Shown here: one piece after another, positions 1 to 6,526 of the stretch | How positions within the stretch are numbered: the stretch's first letter is position 1 | Layout of the letters: every line of letters begins with the position of its first letter | Assembly (NCBI GenBank): GCA_946410535.1 | Contig: CAMKAR010000122.1 | Location: 1-6,568, forward strand | Direction: 5' to 3' | DNA length: 6,568 nucleotides | Source: an uncultured Bacteroidales bacterium | GTDB lineage: Bacteria > Bacteroidota > Bacteroidia > Bacteroidales > F082 | The notes under the pieces: generated by a model | The model's input: the letters and a program-made list of their open reading frames with translations, nothing else | Told to the model about the DNA's origin: nothing | Database searches by the model: none | Program-made: the position numbers and the translations under genes

Positions 1-1667
1 GGATCCAGCGTCCTGAAGGTGATGGGGGCGCTCCACACCTCTGGGTCGGAGCACTCGCTCTTCACCCGTACTTCATATTCAGTGTTGGCGACAAGGCCCT
101 GAATGACAAACGAGTTTGCAGCGTTTTCCTGATTTCCAGTGATGCCCGTTTGGGTTTGCGGTTCAGAGGCAGCCATCGAAGTGCCAAAGACCACATTGTC
201 GAGATGCAGGCAGTTCGAGGCGTTGCTCACAGTCGACTCGCCATAGAAGGCGATGCGCACCGTTTGCCCAACATATCCACTCAGGTCGATGCTCTCTTGT
301 TGGAACCTGTAGGGAGAAATGTTGATGTAGACATCTTCCGAGCCCGAGTTGTTCCACTCGCGGAGGATATTCCATGTTCGACCATCATCAGCGGTAATCA
401 GCACGACAAACCTGTCGTCGGGGCCATTTTGTATTTGGCTGTTGTAGGGGTCAGTGCTCGATATGGACAAGTCGAAAGTGAAGGCATTGTCAGAAGGTGT
501 TACGGTATGTCTCTTGGTGATGAGCCAATCATTGTGATCTGTACCATTGACAACAAGGTATGCACTCATTTCATCGACACCGTATCCATTTGCGCCAAAA
601 ATCCACGATCTCTGGTCACTGGGTCCAAAAGCGCCACCAGCCAGAATGTCGCTCAGCAGGCCTTTTTTGCTTTCCCAACCCTCGGGAAGCAATGCGGTAT
701 TGAAACGTTCGTCAATGCCAACCACTTGGTCGGTCTTGTGATAACGGACGGCGTAGCTTTCCACATCGATGGAGCCTGTCCAGTTGATTTTGGCGCTCTC
801 TTGGGTGAGGTTGCTGGCAGCCAAGTCGGTGGGCACAGGGCAAGTGCTGAGCGTAGTGAAGGTTAACGTTTCGCTCCACGTGCCGAAATCCGTTTCGCTG
901 CACTTGGCACGGACTTGGACATGATATTGCGTTTCAGCATCAAGGCCTGTAATCTGGAAATCTTCGTGCGTGGTGGCTGTAACTACAGTAGCTTCCGAGA
1001 AATCCGAGGTTTTTGAATACTGCACTTCCCAAACATTTTGCGTTTGCGTTGGGTCAACCAAATCCCAACTCAGTTTGGCGGTATGGGCCGACAACTCGCC
1101 ATGAGTCGGCTTGCCCGTGGGGAAACACGTGGGAGCCTCGCTCACCACTACGTCGTCGATACTAAAATAGTAGCCACTGCCTGTTCCTCCTGCGTACTTG
1201 AACGCCATGTAGCTGCCCTCTGGCGCAAAGGTGAAATAGGCCGTCGTCGTGGTCAGCGTCTGCGTTTTGGGGCAGGCTAACGTTTGCACGAAGGTGCTGG
1301 TATCGTTCAAGTCGGTCATGTAACCCACATAAAGAGTACCATTGGATTCGGACGTTCCTTCATTACGGTAGGTGAAGGTGAGTTGGTATCCCGAGATATT
1401 CTCCTCAAACTCAGGCAGGATAGCATAGATTGGTGTTGTCGGGTCTGACCTGAAGAACAGACAGTTGCCCTCAACGGCATAGCCCGAAGTGCTGGAAATG
1501 AACACCTGCGGATCATCATAGGACTCTTCCGGACGGGTGAGGAACCGCCAGCAGTCGGGCAGCGGATCGAAGGGGTAAATGGATTCGATGGGATAGATGC
1601 CACTGCTGACGCCCGTATAGCTGTCGAAGTTCTCCGAATAGTTAACGAGGCTTATGGGGTCGCAGAT
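1..1667 (-). repeat. Repeat unit 3 (incomplete): CAJ-A3, FN3-1c, FN3-2c split by CAJ-B2
   Basis: Residues 1530-2084 restart the four-domain order. CAJ-A3 (1530-1705) has YSENFDSYT, YPFDPLPDCWRF, GNCLFF, YAILPEFE, NISGYQLTFTYRN, GTLYVGYMTD and SIDDVVVS, closer to A1 than to A2 in the central strands. FN3-1c (1706-1801) has a two-residue expansion, TQTQNVWEV, where copies a and b read TQTAWEV or TQTAWDV. It also has H1718 where the other copies have a cysteine. FN3-2c starts STCPVPTDLAASNL and is split like FN3-2a. It resumes through FVIQGLVANTEYEVRVKSEC and ends TFRTLD at the window edge, where FN3-3 would be expected next. Confidence 0.85.
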
Positions 1668-4600
1668 GGTACGGAACGCCACGGAGGTGTAATCGCTGTA
1701 GCCACCGTTGCCGCAGCCCTTGCGGATGTAGAAGCGGACGAGCGTGTTGGGCGCGAAAACATTCGTCAGATTCAAGGTGTTGCCATGCACCACGGTCCAG
1801 TTGGTTTCGCGGGAAGGCTCGAAGTCTGCCGGGGGATTCGAGATGGTGAAATACTGGAACGTCTCATCGGTCTCGGCTTCCCAAGTGAAATTGGCACCCG
1901 TGGAAGTCACATTGCCGACGGCCAATCCTGTGGGCGGCTGGCAGGTGGGCAACAGGGAGACCTTCACGTCATCGATGCAGCACTCATAACTAGCCCCTTC
2001 GGAAAACCATCTAAACACCAAACGCGTGGCCTCGGCAGGGACTTCATTCAAGTCCTTGCTATGCTGAACCATGGAGAAATAGCTGTCCTCGAATTCTGCA
2101 ATCGGCGTAAAAGTATTGTAATTTACGTCTCCGCTCTTGATGTAACCCAAAACAAGCGTTCCACCAGAGTCTCTCTTCATCCAGAAGCTGATGCGAAGGG
2201 TGCTAATGGGATTGTCGAAGTAGGGCAAGGCGGCGTAACCGTATTCTCTACCAAAGAAGAACAATGAATTAGTGCCACTGTGGTGATAGTAACAATATTC
2301 GTCACCGTTGTTGATGATATGGGGAGCCCAACCTGCGATAAATTCTGGATTTTCATATTGGCTCGTGAAATAGCCATCCCAACAACGGGGCAAGGTACCG
2401 GAAAATACATTTGGACTACATGAATTGCCCTCGTAGCCTTCAAAGTCCTCGAAATAGAAATCGTTGTCACCATCGAAACTAAGGACCATGTGGCCGCATT
2501 CGGTATGGAAATCCACGTAGGTGTAATTGCTGACGGCCTGGTTGCCGAAGTACTTGCGGAGGTAGAAACGGGCGGGCCTGTTGGGTGTGAAAGCGTTCTC
2601 TAATCTCACCGTATTGCCTTGGACATTGATCCAATCGGTGGGATCGAAACCTTCCTGCGGATTCGTGACGGCGCAGTATTGGTATGATGTAGCATACTCA
2701 TCGGCATCCCAAGTGAAGGTGGCATCCGTGGCAGTGATGCCGCTCACTTGCAAGCCCGTGGGCACACTGCCTGCATAGTCCGTCTCGAAGACGACAGACG
2801 CACTCCATGCCTCAGGATTGGAGCAGTTGCTCTTCACTTGCGCTTCATATTCTGTATAAGCGTTGAGGTTGGAAAGGACTGCCGTGGTTGCGGTGATGTC
2901 CTGAATGGTTCGCCATGACGAGGCGGCGGTGCTTTTATAGCGGACGTCGTAGCTCTGCACATCGATGGTGCCGCTCCAGCTGAGGACGGCACTCACTTGG
3001 GTAATGGTATGGCTGCTGACGGCCAAGTTGAAAGGCACCGGGCAAGTGCTGAAGGTGGTGAAGGTTATCGTTTCGCTCCACGCGCTGAAAGCCTCATCGC
3101 TGCACCTGGCTCTGACGCGGGCATAGTATTGCGTTTCGGGAACAAGGTTACGGAGTTCAAAATTCTCATGCGTGTTGGCAATGACTGTACTATACTCCGC
3201 GAAGTCCTGGCTCGTCGAGTACTGCACATCCCAAGCGGTTTGCGTCGCGTCAATCAAATCCCAACTCAACTTGGCGGTCTGGGACGACAACTCGCCGCAG
3301 CTCGGCTTACCCGTGTGTAAACACGAGGGAGCCACGCTCACCTCCACGTCGTCGATACTCAAATAGTAGGGTTCACCCTCTCCGCCTTTGTACATGAATG
3401 TCATTCTGCCCTGCTCTGGAGCATGGGGGAAATAGGCTGTCATTGTGGTCAGTGCCGTCGTTTTTCGACATTCAAGTGTTGACACAAAGGTACTGGCATC
3501 GCTCGGGTCGGTCAGATAACCCACATGAAGCGTTCCATTGTCAATGTTCGTTCCTTCATTACGGTAGGTGAAGGTGACTTGCAAGTTGGCGACGGGTTGG
3601 GCAAACTCGGGCAAGATGGCATAAAGCGGGGTCGTGCTGCTCGACTTGAAGAACAGGCAGTTGCCGCTGACAATATAATCTTGAAATGTGGAGATAAACA
3701 CCTGTGGATAATCGGTGGCTGAACGGTTGAGGAATTGCCAGCATTGGGGCAGTGGATCGTTGGGATAGGTGCTTGGGAATTGGGCATTACTAGTGCCGGC
3801 AGTATAGCTGTCGAAGTTTTCCGTATAGCTGTTAATGTCATCGATAACCATGGTGCCGCAACCGGTGCGGAACTCCACGTAGGTGTACTTGCTGAGACCA
3901 TCGTCGCCGCAATCCTTGCGGAGGTATAAGCGGGCGACCCTGTTGGGCGTGAAAGCGTCCGTCACATTCACCGTATTGCCTTGCACATTGGTCCAGACGG
4001 TAGGCTCGAAACCTTCCAGCGGATTCGTGACGGTGCAGTATTGGAACGATTCAGTAGGCTCGCCATCCCAGCTGAAGGAGGCACCCGTGGCGGTGATGCT
4101 GCCCTCCACGACCTGCAAGCCCGTGGGCGCATCGGGCGCTTCCGGCGTTGTGAAGAAGAGAGGCGCACACCATGCCTCAGGTTCGGAGCAATTGCTCTTC
4201 ACTTGCGCTTCATATTCGGTTTCGGCGCTGAGGTTGCGAAGGACTTCCGTAACGGTAGCCGTGTTTGCGGTGATGCCTTGCTTGGTTTTCCATGGTGAGG
4301 CGGCGACTAACGTGCCCACGGCCACATTGTCGATATGCAGGTAGTTCCTGGCATTTTCCACGGTCGACTCGCCATAGAAGGCGATGCGCACGGTTTGCCC
4401 CGCATATCCACTCAGGTCGATGGCCACCCGCTCGCCCGTGGCGGAGCAAGCAATGTTGTTGAAGACATATTCCGAACCCGTGTTGTTCCACTCGCGAAGG
4501 ATGGTCCATGATTGGCAGTTGTCCGTAGTAATCAGCACGACAAACCTGTCGTCGGTGCCATCTAGCTCCATTGTGAAGCCCCAATCAGCCATAGCCAAGT

Positions 4601-6254
4601 CGAAGACGACAGCATCGGAAGATTGTATGGTATAACTCTTGCTGATGAGCCAATCTCTACTAGAAACATCTGTGACACAAAGGCGTGCATGACTGTCGAA
4701 GACATCGGCATACGCACCAAAACCCCATGGAAAATATCCCATATAATAGATAGGGGGGTCCAAAGTTTGACCATCCATAATCTGACTCAGCAAGCCATAT
4801 TTGAGTTCCCAACCCTCAGGAGCCGAAGTAGTGTTGAAGCGTTCGTAATCGCCAATCACATGATAGGCTTTTCTATGGCGGACGTCGTAGCTCGGCACGT
4901 CGATGGAGCCTGTCCAGCTGAGGTCGGCCTTCCCTGCGGTAAGGTTGTTGGCGGCCAAATTGAAAGGCACGGGGCATGTGTTGAAGGTGGTGAAGGATGC
5001 CGCTTCGCTCCACGTGCTGTAATCATCATTGCCGCATTTGGCACGGACACGGGCATAATATTGCGTTTCAGCAACAAGGCCCGTAAGCTCAAAATCCTCA
5101 TGCGTGGTGGCAGGTTTTACAGAACTCCCAGAGAAATCCGGATTTTCAGAATACTCCACTTCCCAAGCGGTTTGCGTTGCGTCAACCAAATCCCAGCTCA
5201 GCTTGGCGGTATGGGCCGACAGCTCGACACATCTCGGCGTACCTGTGGGGATGCACGAGGGGAGCACGCTCACCACTACGTCGTCGATATACAAATCGTA
5301 GTTGTAACCTCCGTCTCCATACTTGAATGCGATGTAGCTGCCCTGCGGTGCTTGGAGGAAAAAGGCTGCCTTTGTGGTCAATGCAGCCCTTTTGGGGCAT
5401 TCAAGTGTTTGCACGAAGGTGGTAGTATCGTTAGGGTTGGTCATGTAACCCACGTAAAGCGTGCCATCGTCATCGGTCGTTCCATAATTACGATAGGTGA
5501 AAGTGAGTTGGTATCCCGAGATGTTCCCCTCAAACTGGGGCAGGATGGCATAAAGGTCCTTTACTCCGCTCGAATTGAGCAACAGGCAGTTGCCGCTGAC
5601 GGCATAATATGGACTTGAGGTGAGAAACGCCTTTGGATAGGGAGGATAAGAGCCGTCTGAACGGTTGATGAATTGCCAGCATTGGGGCAGCGGATCGTTG
5701 GGGTAAGTGTTAGGAGATGAGGCATTATTAGTGTGGCTGGTATAGCTGTCGAAGTTTTCCGTATAGACGTTATTACTATTGACCACCACAGGGCCGCAAC
5801 CTCCAGTAATGGTGGCTACCCAACCCGCCTTTACCCCATTCCAATCGCTATTCCATATAATGATCATGGTGCCAGACGTGGCCACATAATCCCTACCTGT
5901 GACCAACGAATTGGGACAGTCTGTTTGTCCCCTCACAAGCAAATAATCCCCAGAGAACTCGCCATCATAAATGCGCATGTAGTCCCAATCACTACAGCTA
6001 CTACCCGACTCTGTCTCGAATTGGGAGAAGTTGATGGTAATGTCGCTATCACAAGTCAGCGTAAGGATGTAATTCTCGTTTGAACGATAATCGGCATTGG
6101 GTCCTCCCGAATCGTAGAAGTTGTAAGTTTGGCCAGGTTGAATGGCGATATCCTTGTTTCCGTCCAAAACAATAGTGTTGTTGTCCTGCGCGTTTGCTGC
6201 CCAAGGCGCGAGCAGTGCCGTGAGGAGCAGGAAGAGTGAGTGTTTTACTTTCAT
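1..6254 (-). CDS. Giant secreted multidomain protein (CUB + repeated choice-of-anchor-J/MAM-like and FN3 domains), C-terminus cut off by the window
   Basis: This is an uninterrupted frame of 2084 codons from ATG at 6254 to the window edge, with no stop seen. The start is chosen because a classic signal peptide follows at once and a TAnnTTTG promoter-like box lies about 30 bases upstream. Approximate domain order by residue: signal peptide 1-22; CUB 25-153; CAJ-A1 154-329; FN3-1a 331-424; FN3-2a 425-703 (split by CAJ-B1 464-650); FN3-3a 704-797; CAJ-A2 798-973; FN3-1b 974-1068; FN3-2b 1069-1158; FN3-3b 1159-1251; CAJ-C 1252-1433; FN3-3c 1434-1529; CAJ-A3 1530-1705; FN3-1c 1706-1801; FN3-2c from 1802 (split by CAJ-B2 1842-2027). 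No catalytic motif is visible. Such architectures in Bacteroidota are usually cell-surface or secreted adhesin-like proteins, and a T9SS sorting domain would be expected beyond base 1; this is inference. The specific ligand is unknown. The neighbour on the same strand ends in a T9SS-like tail, but a hairpin and a separate promoter suggest independent transcription. Confidence 0.93.
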   Translation of the reverse strand, partial: MKVKHSLFLLLTALLAPWAANAQDNNTIVLDGNKDIAIQPGQTYNFYDSGGPNADYRSNENYILTLTCDSDITINFSQFETESGSSCSDWDYMRIYDGEFSGDYLLVRGQTDCPNSLVTGRDYVATSGTMIIIWNSDWNGVKAGWVATITGGCGPVVVNSNNVYTENFDSYTSHTNNASSPNTYPNDPLPQCWQFINRSDGSYPPYPKAFLTSSPYYAVSGNCLLLNSSGVKDLYAILPQFEGNISGYQLTFTYRNYGTTDDDGTLYVGYMTNPNDTTTFVQTLECPKRAALTTKAAFFLQAPQGSYIAFKYGDGGYNYDLYIDDVVVSVLPSCIPTGTPRCVELSAHTAKLSWDLVDATQTAWEVEYSENPDFSGSSVKPATTHEDFELTGLVAETQYYARVRAKCGNDDYSTWSEAASFTTFNTCPVPFNLAANNLTAGKADLSWTGSIDVPSYDVRHRKAYHVIGDYERFNTTSAPEGWELKYGLLSQIMDGQTLDPPIYYMGYFPWGFGAYADVFDSHARLCVTDVSSRDWLISKSYTIQSSDAVVFDLAMADWGFTMELDGTDDRFVVLITTDNCQSWTILREWNNTGSEYVFNNIACSATGERVAIDLSGYAGQTVRIAFYGESTVENARNYLHIDNVAVGTLVAASPWKTKQGITANTATVTEVLRNLSAETEYEAQVKSNCSEPEAWCAPLFFTTPEAPDAPTGLQVVEGSITATGASFSWDGEPTESFQYCTVTNPLEGFEPTVWTNVQGNTVNVTDAFTPNRVARLYLRKDCGDDGLSKYTYVEFRTGCGTMVIDDINSYTENFDSYTAGTSNAQFPSTYPNDPLPQCWQFLNRSATDYPQVFISTFQDYIVSGNCLFFKSSSTTPLYAILPEFAQPVANLQVTFTYRNEGTNIDNGTLHVGYLTDPSDASTFVSTLECRKTTALTTMTAYFPHAPEQGRMTFMYKGGEGEPYYLSIDDVEVSVAPSCLHTGKPSCGELSSQTAKLSWDLIDATQTAWDVQYSTSQDFAEYSTVIANTHENFELRNLVPETQYYARVRARCSDEAFSAWSETITFTTFSTCPVPFNLAVSSHTITQVSAVLSWSGTIDVQSYDVRYKSTAASSWRTIQDITATTAVLSNLNAYTEYEAQVKSNCSNPEAWSASVVFETDYAGSVPTGLQVSGITATDATFTWDADEYATSYQYCAVTNPQEGFDPTDWINVQGNTVRLENAFTPNRPARFYLRKYFGNQAVSNYTYVDFHTECGHMVLSFDGDNDFYFEDFEGYEGNSCSPNVFSGTLPRCWDGYFTSQYENPEFIAGWAPHIINNGDEYCYYHHSGTNSLFFFGREYGYAALPYFDNPISTLRISFWMKRDSGGTLVLGYIKSGDVNYNTFTPIAEFEDSYFSMVQHSKDLNEVPAEATRLVFRWFSEGASYECCIDDVKVSLLPTCQPPTGLAVGNVTSTGANFTWEAETDETFQYFTISNPPADFEPSRETNWTVVHGNTLNLTNVFAPNTLVRFYIRKGCGNGGYSDYTSVAFRTICDPISLVNYSENFDSYTGVSSGIYPIESIYPFDPLPDCWRFLTRPEESYDDPQVFISSTSGYAVEGNCLFFRSDPTTPIYAILPEFEENISGYQLTFTYRNEGTSESNGTLYVGYMTDLNDTSTFVQTLACPKTQTLTTTTAYFTFAPEGSYMAFKYAGGTGSGYYFSIDDVVVSEAPTCFPTGKPTHGELSAHTAKLSWDLVDPTQTQNVWEVQYSKTSDFSEATVVTATTHEDFQITGLDAETQYHVQVRAKCSETDFGTWSETLTFTTLSTCPVPTDLAASNLTQESAKINWTGSIDVESYAVRYHKTDQVVGIDERFNTALLPEGWESKKGLLSDILAGGAFGPSDQRSWIFGANGYGVDEMSAYLVVNGTDHNDWLITKRHTVTPSDNAFTFDLSISSTDPYNSQIQNGPDDRFVVLITADDGRTWNILREWNNSGSEDVYINISPYRFQQESIDLSGYVGQTVRIAFYGESTVSNASNCLHLDNVVFGTSMAASEPQTQTGITGNQENAANSFVIQGLVANTEYEVRVKSECSDPEVWSAPITFRTLD
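174..731 (-). other. CAJ-B2: second nested choice-of-anchor-J-like domain, inside FN3-2c
   Basis: Residues 1842-2027 lie between YAVRYHK and MAASEPQTQTGITG. Landmarks repeat those of CAJ-B1 in order: DERFNTALLPEGWE, DWLITKRHTV, DDRFVVLITADD, WNILREWNNSGSED, IDLSGYVGQTVRIAFYGEST and CLHLDNVVFG. The DNA is very close to CAJ-B1 in places: 29 identical bases at 232-260 versus 4363-4391, and 28 identical bases at 394-421 versus 4528-4555. The segment between GLLS and DWLI (roughly the 500-650 base region) is much less alike between the two copies. Confidence 0.75.
1668..2501 (-). repeat. Short variant unit: CAJ-C followed directly by FN3-3c
   Basis: Residues 1252-1529 lack FN3-1 and FN3-2. CAJ-C has the same overall plan as CAJ-A (YFEDFEGYEG, LPRCWDGYF, NSLFFFG, AALPYFDNP, LRISFWMKRD, GGTLVLGYIKSG, CCIDDVKVS) but low similarity in detail. 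It also carries extra cysteines and aromatics around GDEYCYYHHSG. FN3-3c (1434-1529) resembles FN3-3a and b: PPTGLAVGNVTSTGANFTWEA, FEP...NWTVVHGNT, VRFYIRKGCG, ending AFRTICD. The pair may be a block that duplicated separately from the four-domain unit, since FN3-3 always precedes a CAJ-A or CAJ-C domain in this protein. Confidence 0.8.
2502..3863 (-). repeat. Repeat unit 2: CAJ-A2, FN3-1b, intact FN3-2b, FN3-3b
   Basis: Residues 798-1251 repeat the order of unit 1 with one major difference: FN3-2b (1069-1158) is uninterrupted, running from YDVRYKS straight into TAASSWRTIQDITATTAVL. CAJ-A2 keeps YTENFDSYT, YPNDPLPQCWQF, GNCLFF, YAILPEFA, VTFTYRN, GTLHVGY and SIDDVEVS. It departs from A1 and A3 in the NISGYQ segment, reading PVANLQ. 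FN3-3b ends VDFHTECG. The DNA keeps long stretches identical to units 1 and 3, for example 29 identical bases at 3549-3577 and 1353-1381, so divergence is patchy and not uniform. Confidence 0.85.
3864..5795 (-). repeat. Repeat unit 1: CAJ-A1, FN3-1a, FN3-2a split by CAJ-B1, FN3-3a
   Basis: This is the first full unit (residues 154-797). CAJ-A1 carries the family signature seen in all three A copies: YTENFDSYT, then YPNDPLPQCWQF, GNCLLL, YAILPQFE, LTFTYRN, GTLYVGYMT, TTFVQTL and finally YIDDVVVS. FN3-1a begins SCIPTG and contains AKLSWDLVDATQT and TQYYARVRAKC before FTT. FN3-2a begins TCPVPFNLA, contains DLSWTGSIDV, is interrupted after YDVRHRKA, and resumes with ITANTATVTEVLRNL and EYEAQVKSNC. 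FN3-3a has FSWDGEPTESFQYCTVTNP and ARLYLRKDCG and ends FRTGCG. The latter hallmark also ends FN3-3b and FN3-3c in variant form. Confidence 0.85.
4305..4865 (-). other. CAJ-B1: choice-of-anchor-J/cleaved-adhesin-like domain nested inside FN3-2a
   Basis: Residues 464-650 break FN3-2a between the beta-strand YDVRHRK and the segment beginning AASPWKT. Landmarks: ERFNTTSAPEGWE near the start, DWLISKSYTI, DDRFVVLITTD, SWTILREWNN, IDLSGYAGQTVRIAFYGEST and NYLHIDNVAV at the end. This pattern matches the choice-of-anchor J/cleaved adhesin group of MAM-like jelly-roll domains, and differs clearly from CAJ-A in the same protein. Its N and C ends lie close together in the FN3 insertion point, as expected for a nested domain. 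The family name is by motif recognition; no profile search was possible. Confidence 0.75.
5796..6182 (-). other. CUB-like domain (residues 25-153)
   Basis: The order of landmarks fits the CUB fold: FYDSGGP near 46-52, NENYILTL at 59-66, the F-x-x-F-E stretch ending at E80, C87-SDWDYMRIYDG to 98, a second cysteine at C113, TSGTMIIIW at 126-134, and NSDW...GW at 135-145. C87 and C113 are spaced like the second CUB disulfide. E60, D91 and D137 sit where calcium ligands lie in calcium-binding CUB domains; that assignment is by motif only. CUB domains are protein-protein or glycan interaction modules, best known from animals and also found at the N-terminus of large Bacteroidota exported proteins. 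It appears once here, unlike every other module. Confidence 0.8.
6189..6254 (-). other. Sec signal peptide of the giant protein
   Basis: Residues 1-22 have a basic start (MKVKH), a hydrophobic core (LFLLLTALLAPWAA) and an A-x-A type cleavage site, ANA before QD at residues 22/23. There is no lipobox cysteine after the core, so signal peptidase I processing is expected rather than lipoprotein anchoring. This fixes 6254 as the start and places the protein outside the inner membrane. Confidence 0.9.
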
Positions 6255-6283
6255 CTTGAGTAATAGGCTTTTATTTAAGGCGG

Positions 6284-6291
6284 CAAAAATA
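6284..6291 (-). promoter_or_regulatory. Bacteroidota -7-type promoter element for the giant gene
   Basis: The minus strand reads TATTTTTG, a full match to the Bacteroidota TAnnTTTG -7 element, 29 bases upstream of the ATG at 6254. Transcription would start about 20-25 bases before the ATG, giving a short A/T-rich leader. No convincing TTTG/TTG -33 element is seen upstream at the expected spacing. There is also no strong Shine-Dalgarno sequence in the leader, which is usual for this phylum. Confidence 0.5.
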
Positions 6292-6335
6292 CGAAGAAAT
6301 TTCGGATGAGAGGTTGATTTGTTGTTGTTTATGAA

Positions 6336-6369
6336 AAGAGAGCCGACAGCTTGCGCCACCGGCTCTCTT
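6336..6369 (-). terminator. Probable intrinsic terminator of the upstream minus-strand gene
   Basis: A perfect 10-bp inverted repeat, AAGAGAGCCG at 6336-6345 and CGGCTCTCTT at 6360-6369, encloses a 14-base loop. On the minus strand the stem ends CTCTCTTTTCAT, giving a short U-rich tail; the plus strand tail is CTCTCTTATC, with only two Ts. It lies between the stop codon at 6527 and the promoter of the giant gene, so it fits as the end of the upstream transcript. The large loop and weak U-tract make efficiency uncertain. Confidence 0.6.
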
Positions 6370-6417
6370 ATCGAGAATTGGCTTGTTTTCTTGTTTTTTC
6401 CTGGTTGGGGTATTTTC

Positions 6418-6522
6418 ACTCCCCCTGTCCCCTCAAGAGGGTGACGCCTGCCGGACGCTGGCTTCGGGTTCAAATTTTGCGCCGCTTTGCGCCCTCCCCC
6501 TTTTAAGGGGACCAGGGGGGTT
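6418..6522. repeat. GC-rich intergenic inverted-repeat element
   Basis: The left arm at about 6418-6440 reads CCCCCTGTCCCCTC then AAGAGGG. The right arm at about 6491-6522, read on the opposite strand, gives CCCCCCTGGTCCCCTTAAAA then GGGGGAGGGC, so the two arms are imperfect inverted copies. Each arm is also a small palindrome: CCCTC-AA-GAGGG on the left, and CCCCTT-TT-AAGGGG on the right. The interior holds an 8-base direct repeat, TTTGCGCC, at about 6477-6494. The right arm starts five bases past the stop of the upstream gene. It has the look of a dispersed intergenic repeat, but copy number cannot be seen from one window; it could also help end transcription. Confidence 0.5.
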
Positions 6523-6526
6523 CAAG

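Larger units (their letters stand above)
6255..6526. other. Intergenic region between two minus-strand surface-protein genes
   Basis: This 272-base gap contains, in minus-strand order, the GC-rich inverted repeat, a T/G-rich stretch (about 6380-6416), the 10-bp hairpin, a 44-base AT-rich stretch and the -7-like box. I see no coding frame, tRNA or riboswitch-like structure in it. Confidence 0.6.

Noticed and set aside
1..6. GGATCC (BamHI site) exactly at the window start, possibly a cloning boundary or a real contig end
   Set aside because: A six-base match may mark how the fragment was obtained but says nothing about biology; the reading frame runs through it without change.
3512..3901. Short minus-strand frames (also 1316-1603, 2177-2473) that could be separate small genes
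   Set aside because: They are in another phase of the same strand inside the long open frame, occur opposite equivalent repeat positions, have low-complexity Ser/Pro/Thr composition and lack start signals.
174..4865. Possibility that the nested CAJ-B segments are mobile DNA such as introns, inteins or insertion sequences
   Set aside because: They keep the reading frame, encode a recognisable extracellular beta-sandwich, and show no transposase, intein or intron motifs, terminal inverted repeats or clear target duplications.
4623..5618. A 331-codon open frame on the plus strand opposite units 1 of the giant gene
   Set aside because: It lies wholly antisense to a frame with signal peptide and recognisable domains. 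Its protein shows no known fold, and similar plus-strand frames recur opposite the homologous repeats (for example 150-866), as expected for a shadow of repeated coding DNA.
6255..6526. CRISPR-like or tRNA-like structure in the intergenic region
   Set aside because: There is only one inverted-repeat pair and one short direct repeat, no regular spacer pattern and no cloverleaf or T-loop sequence.
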